64,000 bases of DNA, taken from NCBI GenBank assembly GCA_910578615.1, contig CAJTRI010000001.1, forward strand, positions 172,726 through 236,725, written 5' to 3'. The position numbers and the translations under genes were made by a program. The notes under the pieces were generated by a model. The model made no database searches. It saw only the letters and a list, made by a program, of their open reading frames with translations, and was not told where the DNA came from. The DNA comes from an uncultured Duncaniella sp. Its GTDB lineage: Bacteria; Bacteroidota; Bacteroidia; Bacteroidales; Muribaculaceae. Below, one piece after another: positions 45,005 to 53,416 of this stretch. Every line of letters starts with the position of its first letter. Position 1 is the stretch's first letter.

Positions 45005-45889
45005 ATGGCAACACTACGCGAACTCAAAGGACGCATTGGCTCCGTGGCTTCGAGCGAGAAAATCACCGGGGCCATGAAGATGATTTCCTCGGCAAAGATG
45101 CATCGCGCCGAGGCCGATCTGCGCCGCTTGCTCCCTTTCAGGCAACAGATCGAGAACATCATCGGCAACCTTCTCAGCACCGATGCCGAGTTTGAATCTC
45201 CACTGACCGAGACACGCGACGTCCGCAGCGTTGCCTTCGTGGTGCTCGGCTCTGACGACGGTCTTTGCGGAGGTTACAATATAAACATCTTCAAAGGGCT
45301 TTTACAGGGCATGGCAGACATCCGTGCACGATATGGCGAAGGTGTAGCCGTCACGATTATCCCCGTAGGACGCAAGATCGCCAAGGCTGCGGCCAAGATA
45401 GCCGGCCCGAGCGTCAGTGTGGAGACATTCGGCAACGTCAGTGCCAAGAGCGATGCGGCTGCTGTCAGAGACTTTGCCGCCGGGCTTGAAAAAGGCTTCC
45501 TTGACGGACGTTTCGACAGCGTGCAGCTCATCTACATGAACTTCCAGAGCGTGTCTCGCCAGCGTCTGCGTCGCGACACCTTCCTCCCGGTCGACTCCGC
45601 GTCGCTCTCCGCCGAAGGGGTCAGGTCGCTCTGCCGTCCGTGTATCTTCGAGCCGGACGCGTCCTCGATATTCCGTTCGGTACTCCCGATGTTCCTCCTT
45701 GCCCTCATGCAGGAAGTTTTCACCGAGAACCGCGCTTCCGAACAGGCCGCCCGCATCATGGCTATGCAGAGCGCCAACGATAACGCAAAGAACCTGCTTG
45801 AACAGTTGCAGCTCGAATACAACAAGCTGCGCCAGCAAAGCATCACAACCGAGCTGCTCGACATTCTGGGCGGCCAGGTAAAAAACTAA
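45005..45889 (+). CDS. atpG: ATP synthase F1 subunit gamma
   Basis: Predicted 294-residue central-stalk subunit. Seen: N-terminal coiled-coil ELKGRIGSVASSEKITGAMKMISSAKM and C-terminal SEQAARIMAMQSANDNAKNLL with the second helix, plus SDDGLCGGYN in the middle. It ends the atp set; nuoI starts 21 bp later. Confidence 0.96.
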   Translation: MATLRELKGRIGSVASSEKITGAMKMISSAKMHRAEADLRRLLPFRQQIENIIGNLLSTDAEFESPLTETRDVRSVAFVVLGSDDGLCGGYNINIFKGLLQGMADIRARYGEGVAVTIIPVGRKIAKAAAKIAGPSVSVETFGNVSAKSDAAAVRDFAAGLEKGFLDGRFDSVQLIYMNFQSVSRQRLRRDTFLPVDSASLSAEGVRSLCRPCIFEPDASSIFRSVLPMFLLALMQEVFTENRASEQAARIMAMQSANDNAKNLLEQLQLEYNKLRQQSITTELLDILGGQVKN

Positions 45890-45910
45890 AAAAATCCAAT
45901 CATTCACGAC

Positions 45911-46624
45911 ATGGGTAGTGTAAAAGAATATTTCTCCAATCTCGGCTCCGGGATAGCAAGCCTTCTCAAAGGTATGTCTGTAACCGGCAAAGAGTTTGTC
46001 ACCCCGAAAATCACAGAGCAGTATCCGGACAACCGCGACGACCTTCCCGTGGCTGACCGTTTCCGTGCCATCCTCACTCTCAAATATGATGATCAGGGCA
46101 ACCACAAGTGTATCGCCTGCGGCACATGCGAGCGCGTATGCCCCAACGGTACTATAAGCCTTGACATCAAGCAGGTGGAGACATGGGACGGAAAGAAGAA
46201 AAAGAAACTTGACAAGTATATGTATGACCTGGGCTCCTGCACGTTCTGCCAGCTCTGTGTCACCAACTGCCCCACTGACGCTCTCGAATTCTCCAACGAT
46301 TTCGAGCAGGCCGTCTTCACCAGGGACGTTCTTGTCAAGAAACTCAATTATCTTCCCGAGAAAGAGGAACCCAAACCCACTCCCGAGCAGATAGCGAAGA
46401 TGCAGGCCGAGAAGGAGGCTAAGATTGCAGCCGCAAAAGCCGCTGCCGCCGCCAAGAAGGCCGCGCAGGCTGCCGGAGGCGCCGCCGACACCGACCCCCT
46501 TGCAGGGATAGAGCTGAGCGATGCCCAGAAGAAAGCCCTTGCCGCAGCGGCCTCCGATCCCGAGAAACTTGAAAAGGTACGTGCGGCGATTCTTAAAGCC
46601 GCCCAGGCCCGCGCTGCGAAATAA
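45911..46624 (+). CDS. nuoI: Complex I subunit NuoI, with Ala/Lys-rich tail
   Basis: Predicted 237-residue ferredoxin-like subunit with clusters N6a and N6b. Seen: CIACGTCERVCP and CTFCQLCVTNCP at about residues 67-78 and 108-119. The conserved part ends near residue 150; about 85 residues follow, composed largely of Ala, Lys and Glu (a helical, low-complexity segment around 165-195 and a second helix EKLEKVRAAILKAAQA). E. coli NuoI has no such tail. It restarts the nuo series after the atp genes. Confidence 0.93.
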   Translation: MGSVKEYFSNLGSGIASLLKGMSVTGKEFVTPKITEQYPDNRDDLPVADRFRAILTLKYDDQGNHKCIACGTCERVCPNGTISLDIKQVETWDGKKKKKLDKYMYDLGSCTFCQLCVTNCPTDALEFSNDFEQAVFTRDVLVKKLNYLPEKEEPKPTPEQIAKMQAEKEAKIAAAKAAAAAKKAAQAAGGAADTDPLAGIELSDAQKKALAAAASDPEKLEKVRAAILKAAQARAAK

Positions 46625-46675
46625 GGCCTCCTCCCCTCCACAATCCCAAGGATAATAATTACGAAAAACTCTATA

Positions 46676-47191
46676 ATGGAATCAGTAGGAAGTACAATTT
46701 GTTACTGGATAATCGCTCTGGCGATTGTCATCTTCTCGGTACTGACTGTCACCACGCGCAAAATCCTGCGTGCGGCCACCTACCTGCTCTTCGTGCTTTT
46801 TGCCACCGCCGCCCTCTACTTCAAACTCGACTATGAGTTTCTCGGCTCGGTGCAGATTGCCGTCTATGCCGGTGGTATCGTGGTTCTCTTCGTGTTCTCG
46901 ATTCTCCTGACCACGCGTCCCGGTGACAACAGCGAACAGCTCGAATCTCGCAAGAAGGCCCTCGGCATTCTCGGCGCGCTTGCTGCGGCCGGTGCCTGCG
47001 GATGGGCTCTTTGCTCGCGCTGTGCCGACATCTTCACCTCCGCGCCGTCGATGGCCAACCCGACTATGCACGAGATCGGCAACGCCATGCTCGGAACCGG
47101 CCACGGCCAGTATCTTCTCCCCTTCGAGGCAGTCAGTGTGTTGTTACTCGCATGTATAATCGGCGGCGTAGTCATCGCCCGCAAACGCTAA
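46676..47191 (+). CDS. nuoJ: Complex I subunit NuoJ
   Basis: Predicted 171-residue membrane subunit with five spans. Seen: LRAATYLLFVLFATAALYF and the conserved VQIAVYAGGIVVLFVF segment of the third span, which contains the pi-bulge region known to move during turnover. Confidence 0.94.
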   Translation: MESVGSTICYWIIALAIVIFSVLTVTTRKILRAATYLLFVLFATAALYFKLDYEFLGSVQIAVYAGGIVVLFVFSILLTTRPGDNSEQLESRKKALGILGALAAAGACGWALCSRCADIFTSAPSMANPTMHEIGNAMLGTGHGQYLLPFEAVSVLLLACIIGGVVIARKR

Positions 47192-47206
47192 CCCCCTGCA
47201 TCTGTC

Positions 47207-47518
47207 ATGGATATTACATTGATCTGGTATCTCGTCCCCGCCTTAGTGATGTTCTGCTGCGGGGTCTACGGCTTTCTTACCCGCCGCAACATGATAGCGA
47301 TGCTCATCTCTCTCGAGCTGATGCTCAACGCTGTCGATATTAACTTCGTGGTCTTCAACCGTTATCTCTATCCCGGTTCTATGGAGGGCTGGATGTTCAC
47401 TCTGTTCGGCATAGCCATTGCCGCCGCCGAGACCGCGCTCGCCATTGCAATCATCATCAACCTTTTCCGCGTGAGCAAGAACATTGACGTCCGCGACGCG
47501 ACCCACATGAAACACTAA
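47207..47518 (+). CDS. nuoK: Complex I subunit NuoK
   Basis: Predicted 103-residue subunit with three spans. Seen: MIAMLISLELMLNAVDINFV with the essential Glu of the second span, and AAAETALAIAIIINLFR with the second Glu in the third span. Only 9 bp separate its stop from the nuoL ATG. Confidence 0.95.
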   Translation: MDITLIWYLVPALVMFCCGVYGFLTRRNMIAMLISLELMLNAVDINFVVFNRYLYPGSMEGWMFTLFGIAIAAAETALAIAIIINLFRVSKNIDVRDATHMKH

Positions 47519-47527
47519 TTGCGACCT

Positions 47528-49501
47528 ATGGATATTACAATTCCTGTTCTGATACTGGCCATTCCGCTCTTCATGTTCCTCCTGTTGGGACTGGCGGGCG
47601 TAAAGATGAGCCATAAGCTGGCCGGCATTCTCGGCACGCTCGGCATGGGCACGGTTCTCGTCCTGTCCTACTTTACGGCCTATACCTACTGGTTCTCAGG
47701 CTCCCCTGAATTTATTGACGGCACCAACCGTTTGCAGTTCACCGTGTTCAATATGGAGTGGCTTCGTTTCACCGACTTCCTCTCCATCAAGCTCGGATTT
47801 CTGCTTGATCCCATTTCGGCGCTCCTCCTCGTAGTCATCACCACCATCTCCTTCATGGTTCATCTCTATTCGCTGGGCTACATGAAGGGCGAGAAGGGAT
47901 TTCAGCGCTACTATGCGTTCCTGTCCCTTTTCAGCTTCTCGATGCTGGGACTCGTCGTTGCTACCAATATCTTCCAGATGTACATCTTCTGGGAGCTTGT
48001 GGGCGCCTCCTCCTTCCTTCTGATCGGATTCTTCTATACCCTTCCCTCAGCTGTGGCAGCTTGTAAGAAGGCGTTCATTGTCACCCGTTTCGCCGACCTC
48101 GGTTTCCTCATCGGTATCCTCATCCTGTCGTTCTACACCAACCAGCTTGACTTCCTCCCAATGACTCAGAACCCGCAGGGCGTTCTTTCAAGTTTCGGTG
48201 GTGCCACATTCATGGGAGCCTCGGTGCTCACATGGGCTTTGGTGCTTATCTTTACCGGCGGTATGGGAAAATCGGCCATGCTTCCCCTCCACATCTGGCT
48301 TCCTGACGCTATGGAAGGCCCCACCCCGGTGTCGGCCCTTATCCATGCCGCCACCATGGTGGTTGCGGGTGTATATCTCGTGGCTCGCCTCTTCCCCCTC
48401 TACATGCTTGAAGACGCCGCCCTTACGTTCATCACTGTCGTCGGTGCCGTGACAGCCTTCTATGCCGCGTGCGTGGCCTGCGCCCAGATCGATATCAAGC
48501 GCATCCTTGCTTTCTCGACCATCTCGCAGATAGCTTTCATGATGGTGTCGCTCGGTGTCGCTGCCCGCAACGGAGAGGTCATCCACGAGGGTCTCGGCTA
48601 CATGGCCTCCATGTTCCATCTTTTCACCCACGCCATGTTCAAGGCCCTTCTCTTCCTCGGTGCCGGATCGCTCATCCACGCGGTTCATTCCAACAACTAC
48701 ACCGCGATGGGTGGTCTTAGAAAATACATGCCCATAACCCATTGGACGTTCCTCATCGGCTGTCTCGCCATTGCCGGCATATGGCCCTTCGCAGGATTCT
48801 TCTCCAAGGACGAGATTCTCACCGCTTGCTATGCCAACTCTCCTCTCTGGGGTGTATGGATGACGGTTGTGGCCGGAATGACGGCTTTCTACATGTTCCG
48901 CATGTACTTCCTCATCTTCTGGTGGGAAAATCCCGACTATGCCGCACGTGTCAAGGAACAGGAAGCTCACGGCCATCATGCATCGATGCCCCATGAGTCC
49001 CCCCTTACAATGACCATACCCCTTGTCTTCCTTGCAGCCGTGTCCGTATGCTGTGGCTGGATGGTGCCTTTCGGCGAGCTTGTCACATATGACGGTCACG
49101 AATACCACATCCACATTGATTGGAGCATCGCCTCGATGAGCCTCGTGGTGGCCTTTGCCGCCATCGGTCTTGCCGCATGGCTCTATATGAAGAAAAACGA
49201 CAAGCCTGCCCGCATGGCCGACTCCTGTCGCTGGCTCTGGACGGCTGCCAACCGTCGTTTCTACTGGGACGAGATCTATCTCTTTGTCACCCGCCGCATC
49301 ATCTTTGACGGCATCTGCAAGCCCATCGCTTGGTTTGACCGTCACATCATCGATGGCACCATGAACGGTCTGGCCTATGTCACCAACAGTCTCTCAGGAG
49401 CCATCAAGGGCTTCCAGAGCGGCAAGGTGCAGATGTATATCTGGTGGTATCTTGTCGGCGCAGTCGTTCTCGGTATCATCACAGCGGTATGCGTCCTTTG
49501 A
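47528..49501 (+). CDS. nuoL: Complex I subunit NuoL
   Basis: Predicted 657-residue antiporter-like pump subunit with about 16 spans. Seen: FWELVGASSFLLIGF with the conserved Glu of span 5, GKSAMLPLHIWLPDAMEGPTPVSALIHAATMV with the pump Lys/His region, and DIKRILAFSTISQIAFM. The C-terminal part (about residues 560-657) contains the long lateral helix and a final span. The ATG at 47528 is used; a TTG directly after the nuoK stop is less likely. Confidence 0.96.
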   Translation: MDITIPVLILAIPLFMFLLLGLAGVKMSHKLAGILGTLGMGTVLVLSYFTAYTYWFSGSPEFIDGTNRLQFTVFNMEWLRFTDFLSIKLGFLLDPISALLLVVITTISFMVHLYSLGYMKGEKGFQRYYAFLSLFSFSMLGLVVATNIFQMYIFWELVGASSFLLIGFFYTLPSAVAACKKAFIVTRFADLGFLIGILILSFYTNQLDFLPMTQNPQGVLSSFGGATFMGASVLTWALVLIFTGGMGKSAMLPLHIWLPDAMEGPTPVSALIHAATMVVAGVYLVARLFPLYMLEDAALTFITVVGAVTAFYAACVACAQIDIKRILAFSTISQIAFMMVSLGVAARNGEVIHEGLGYMASMFHLFTHAMFKALLFLGAGSLIHAVHSNNYTAMGGLRKYMPITHWTFLIGCLAIAGIWPFAGFFSKDEILTACYANSPLWGVWMTVVAGMTAFYMFRMYFLIFWWENPDYAARVKEQEAHGHHASMPHESPLTMTIPLVFLAAVSVCCGWMVPFGELVTYDGHEYHIHIDWSIASMSLVVAFAAIGLAAWLYMKKNDKPARMADSCRWLWTAANRRFYWDEIYLFVTRRIIFDGICKPIAWFDRHIIDGTMNGLAYVTNSLSGAIKGFQSGKVQMYIWWYLVGAVVLGIITAVCVL

Positions 49502-49531
49502 TAGTGTTAATGTAGCAAATATAGTAACGAT

Positions 49532-51028
49532 ATGTTTTCCAATATATTAATCTACTTTGTGGTCATCCCCGTAGTGATGCTTCTGGGGCTGTTCCTCTGT
49601 CGCGACATCAAGCAGATTCGCGCAGTGGCTGTGACCGGCTCCGTGGCCTTGACCGCTCTCGCGGTGTGGGTGCTCGTCGAATATCTCGGCCTTCGGGCAG
49701 CCGACCCCGATACCCCTATGTTCTTCGTAGGTTCATGGTCGTGGTTTGCCCCGCTCAACATACACCTTGCAGTCGGTGTTGACGGTATTTCCATTGCCAT
49801 GCTCCTTCTGACAGGCGTCATCATGATAACGGGCAGTTTTGCCTCTTGGGAGATTCCCCAGCCCAAGGAGTTCTTCTTGTGGCTCGTGCTTCTCGCCACA
49901 GGTGTGTATGGTTTCTTCATCTCCATCGACCTTTTCACCATGTTCATGTTCTATGAGGTGGCCCTTATCCCCATGTACCTCCTCATAGGTGTCTGGGGTT
50001 CCGGCAACAAGAACTACTCGGCCATGAAGCTTACCCTTATGCTCATGGGCGGTTCCGCATTCCTGATGCTCGGCCTCATCGGTATCTATTACCACTCGGC
50101 TCCTGCCGGACAGCCCCTCACATGGAACATTCTCGAAATAGTCAGCAACGACGCCATCTCTCACGGCTGGCAGACGTTCCTCTTCCCGATGACCTTTGTG
50201 GGATTCGGTGTCCTCGGCGCCATGTTCCCCTTCCATACATGGTCTCCTGACGGCCACGCCTCAGCTCCCACGGCTGTGTCGATGCTCCATGCCGGTGTCC
50301 TTATGAAGCTTGGCGGCTACGGATGCTTCCGCGTTGCCATCTATCTGATGCCCCAGGCGGCCCACGAGCTTGCGTGGATATTCATCATCCTCACCGGCAT
50401 CTCCGTGGTCTATGGTGCTTTCAGCGCATGTGTGCAGAACGACCTCAAATATATCAATGCCTACTCATCCGTCAGCCACTGCGGTCTCGTGCTTTTCGCC
50501 ATCCTTATGCTCAATGCCACCGCAATGACCGGCGCCATCATGCAGATGCTTTCCCATGGTCTCATGACGGCTCTCTTCTTTGCTCTCATCGGCATGATCT
50601 ACGGCCGTACACACACCCGCGATATCCGCGAGATGGGCGGTATGATGCAGATTCTCCCTTATCTCTCCGTCTGCTACGTCATTGCCGGTATGGCCTCTCT
50701 CGGACTCCCCGGTCTCTCCGGATTCGTGGCCGAGATGACCATCTTCGTCGGCTCGTTCCAGCACACCGACCTTTTCCACCGCGTCTTCGTCATCGTGGCA
50801 TGTAGCTCGATCGTGACAACGGCCGTCTACATCCTCCGCGTTGTGGGCAAGCTCCTCTACGGGCCGGTCTATGACCAGCACCATATGTCTCTTACTGACG
50901 CAAAATGGTGGGAGCGCCTCTCTACGGCCGCCCTCATTGTCTGTGTGGCAGGCATCGGTTGCTTCCCCAATTTCTTCGTTGACATCATCAAGAGCACCTG
51001 GAAGTTCTTCGGAGCTCTCAATATGTAA
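49532..51028 (+). CDS. nuoM: Complex I subunit NuoM
   Basis: Predicted 498-residue antiporter-like pump subunit with about 14 spans. Seen: FMFYEVALIPMYLLIGVWG (conserved Glu), FPFHTWSPDGHASAPTAVSMLHAGVLMKLGGYG and NDLKYINAYSSVSHCGLVL. It follows nuoL by 30 bp. Confidence 0.96.
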   Translation: MFSNILIYFVVIPVVMLLGLFLCRDIKQIRAVAVTGSVALTALAVWVLVEYLGLRAADPDTPMFFVGSWSWFAPLNIHLAVGVDGISIAMLLLTGVIMITGSFASWEIPQPKEFFLWLVLLATGVYGFFISIDLFTMFMFYEVALIPMYLLIGVWGSGNKNYSAMKLTLMLMGGSAFLMLGLIGIYYHSAPAGQPLTWNILEIVSNDAISHGWQTFLFPMTFVGFGVLGAMFPFHTWSPDGHASAPTAVSMLHAGVLMKLGGYGCFRVAIYLMPQAAHELAWIFIILTGISVVYGAFSACVQNDLKYINAYSSVSHCGLVLFAILMLNATAMTGAIMQMLSHGLMTALFFALIGMIYGRTHTRDIREMGGMMQILPYLSVCYVIAGMASLGLPGLSGFVAEMTIFVGSFQHTDLFHRVFVIVACSSIVTTAVYILRVVGKLLYGPVYDQHHMSLTDAKWWERLSTAALIVCVAGIGCFPNFFVDIIKSTWKFFGALNM

Positions 51029-51049
51029 TAATACCACAGAAAGAATCCC

Positions 51050-52492
51050 ATGGATTATTCACAGTTTTTAGCAATGAAGCAGGAGATAGGGCTCCTCGTC
51101 GTATTCCTGCTCATATTCCTCTTCGATACTTTCAGTTCTCGGAAGAGCGCCAAGGCGGTTCCCGCCCTCAGCGTCTTCCTGATGGGCGTGCTCACCCTCT
51201 GGGGCTTCTGTCCTCTCAACAGTGCCGATGCCTCGGCGTTCGCCGGTATGTACGTCACCTCCCCCGTCATGACCGCCATCAAGAATATTCTCAATGTAGG
51301 TGTCCTCATCATCCTTGTACAGTCGGTCAAGTGGGCCAACTCTGAGTTTGTGGCCATCCGTCGCGGTGAATTCTACGAGCTTGTGCTCCTGACCCTCCTC
51401 GGCATGTATTTCATGATTTCGAGCCGTCACTTCCTGATGTTCATCATCGGTCTTGAAACAGCCTCGCTCCCCCTCTGCGCCCTTGTCGCCTTTGACAAGA
51501 ACCGCTATGAAAGCCATGAGGCCGCCATCAAGTATGTACTTACCGCCGTCTTCTCCTCAGCCGTGCTTCTGATGGGCCTATCGTTTGTCTACGGTCTCTG
51601 TGGAACCCTCTATTATGACGGTATCGCCATGATGTGCCGTTCACAGTTCGGCGTCATGATGGCTGTGGCTCTCGCATTCGTTATGGCCGGATTCGGATTC
51701 AAAATCTCCCTCGTCCCGTTCCATCTCTGGACTGCCGACGTCTATCAGGGTGCCCCCACTCCCGTGACCTCTTATCTTTCAGTCATCTCGAAAGGCTCTG
51801 CGGCGTTTGCCTTCCTCGTGGTTCTCACACAGGTGTTCGGCTCTCTCTATGCTGACGCATGGGAGTGGATGCTCTACGCTCTCATCATCCTGACCATCAC
51901 CATCGGCAACCTCTTTGCCATGCGTCAGGTCAACATGAAGCGTTTCCTTGCCTTCTCGTCCATCTCACAGGCCGGATATATAATGCTTGCCATCATCGGC
52001 GACAACCCCATGGGAGTCTCTGCGCTCATGTTCTATGTCCTTGTCTATGTCTTCTCCAACCTCGCCGCCTTTGGCGTGATAGGGGCTATCGAGAACGCTA
52101 CCGGCAAGGTGGACATGACTGACTACAACGGCCTTTACAAGACCAATCCCCGTCTGGCCTTCACGATGATGCTCGCCATGTTCTCTCTGGCAGGTATACC
52201 TCCCTTCGCCGGATTTTTCAGCAAGTTCTTCGTGTTCACCTCTGCCCTGAACGGCACCGGCTCGGTTGCACTCTACGTTCTTGTCCTCATAGCGTTGATC
52301 AATACCATCATCTCCCTCTACTACTATCTTCTCGTGGTCAAGGCTATGTTCATCAACGATTCGGACAGCCCTGTGGCTACTTTCAGGTCTGCATGTTCCG
52401 AGCGTGTGGGGATGTGGATATGCGTGGCCGGTATAATCGGTCTTGGTATCGTAAGCTACTTCTATGATTATCTGCTGACCGTAGTCTACTGA
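51050..52492 (+). CDS. nuoN: Complex I subunit NuoN
   Basis: Predicted 480-residue antiporter-like pump subunit with about 14 spans. Seen: MFIIGLETASLPLCALVAF, FKISLVPFHLWTADVYQGAPTPVTSYLSVISKGSA and NMKRFLAFSSISQAGYIML. It is the last gene of the composite operon. Confidence 0.96.
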   Translation: MDYSQFLAMKQEIGLLVVFLLIFLFDTFSSRKSAKAVPALSVFLMGVLTLWGFCPLNSADASAFAGMYVTSPVMTAIKNILNVGVLIILVQSVKWANSEFVAIRRGEFYELVLLTLLGMYFMISSRHFLMFIIGLETASLPLCALVAFDKNRYESHEAAIKYVLTAVFSSAVLLMGLSFVYGLCGTLYYDGIAMMCRSQFGVMMAVALAFVMAGFGFKISLVPFHLWTADVYQGAPTPVTSYLSVISKGSAAFAFLVVLTQVFGSLYADAWEWMLYALIILTITIGNLFAMRQVNMKRFLAFSSISQAGYIMLAIIGDNPMGVSALMFYVLVYVFSNLAAFGVIGAIENATGKVDMTDYNGLYKTNPRLAFTMMLAMFSLAGIPPFAGFFSKFFVFTSALNGTGSVALYVLVLIALINTIISLYYYLLVVKAMFINDSDSPVATFRSACSERVGMWICVAGIIGLGIVSYFYDYLLTVVY

Positions 52493-52523
52493 TAACGCAC
52501 GGACACGATCAATAAAAAACATT

Positions 52524-52559
52524 GAATGAGGGGGCGGGCATGTGTGCGTCTCCTCATTC
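52524..52559 (+). terminator. Possible terminator after nuoN
   Basis: GAATGAGG (52524-52531) pairs with CCTCATTC (52552-52559), loop 20 nt, 32 bp after the nuoN stop. An A-rich rather than T-rich tract follows, so termination efficiency is doubtful and readthrough into murI is possible. Confidence 0.4.
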
Positions 52560-52600
52560 TGATATAAAAAACAAACATTCATAAAATCATATCAACCCTT

Positions 52601-53416
52601 ATGGGACCTATCGGTGTTTTTGATTCGGGCTACGGCGGCCTGACAATCCTCCGGGAGATACGCAGAAGCCTCCCCGGATATGACTTCATGTATCTTGGCG
52701 ACAATGCCCGCGCCCCTTACGGGACACGTTCTTTCGACGTTGTCTACGAGTTCACCCTCCAAGCCGTCAAGGCTCTCTTCGAGCGTGGATGCCGGCTTGT
52801 CATCCTTGCCTGCAATACGGCTTCGGCCAAGGCTCTCCGCACCATCCAGCAGCGCGACCTTCCATCCATCGACCCTTCCCGGCGCGTTTTGGGCGTGATT
52901 GTCCCCACCATCGAGAAGCTTGGCGAGGTTTCGTCTAACGGCAATATAGGCATTCTCGCCACTCCCGGCACTGTCTCATCCGGCACGTATGATATAGAGA
53001 TAGCCAAGTTCTTTCCGCGCTTCCGCACGGTCTCGCGCGCATGTCCCATGTGGGTGCCTCTTGTGGAGAATTGCGAGCATGACGGCCCGGGTGCCGACTA
53101 TTTCGTGGAGAAATATGTCAACTCACTCTTCGAGGAAGAACCTGAGATAGACACCCTCGTCCTTGGATGCACCCATTATCCGCTCCTACTTCCCAAGATA
53201 GAGAAGGCCGTGGCCGGACGTGCCGCCATCATCACGCAGGGACGTCTTGTGGCCGACAGTCTTGCCGACTATCTGCGCCGTCATCCTGATATGGATGCCG
53301 ATTGCTCCAAGGAAGGCACCGTCACATATCTGACCACCGAACATCCTGACAAGTTCACCGGGATGGCCTCCATATTCATGGAACAGCCGGTCTCGGCTTC
53401 AAGAATAGAGCTTTGA
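52601..53416 (+). CDS. murI: Glutamate racemase
   Basis: Predicted 271-residue cofactor-independent racemase that makes D-glutamate for peptidoglycan. Seen: GVFDSGYGGLT at the N terminus, the two catalytic cysteines Cys71 in ACNTAS and Cys190 in GCTHYP, and GDNARAPYG. The stop TGA overlaps the ATG of the next gene (TGATG). Confidence 0.95.
   Translation: MGPIGVFDSGYGGLTILREIRRSLPGYDFMYLGDNARAPYGTRSFDVVYEFTLQAVKALFERGCRLVILACNTASAKALRTIQQRDLPSIDPSRRVLGVIVPTIEKLGEVSSNGNIGILATPGTVSSGTYDIEIAKFFPRFRTVSRACPMWVPLVENCEHDGPGADYFVEKYVNSLFEEEPEIDTLVLGCTHYPLLLPKIEKAVAGRAAIITQGRLVADSLADYLRRHPDMDADCSKEGTVTYLTTEHPDKFTGMASIFMEQPVSASRIEL

Noticed and set aside
48188..49345. 385-codon minus-strand open frame opposite nuoL
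   Set aside because: Shadow of the GC-rich coding strand: no start signal, low-complexity His/Glu/Gly composition, and the plus strand encodes a well-conserved NuoL.
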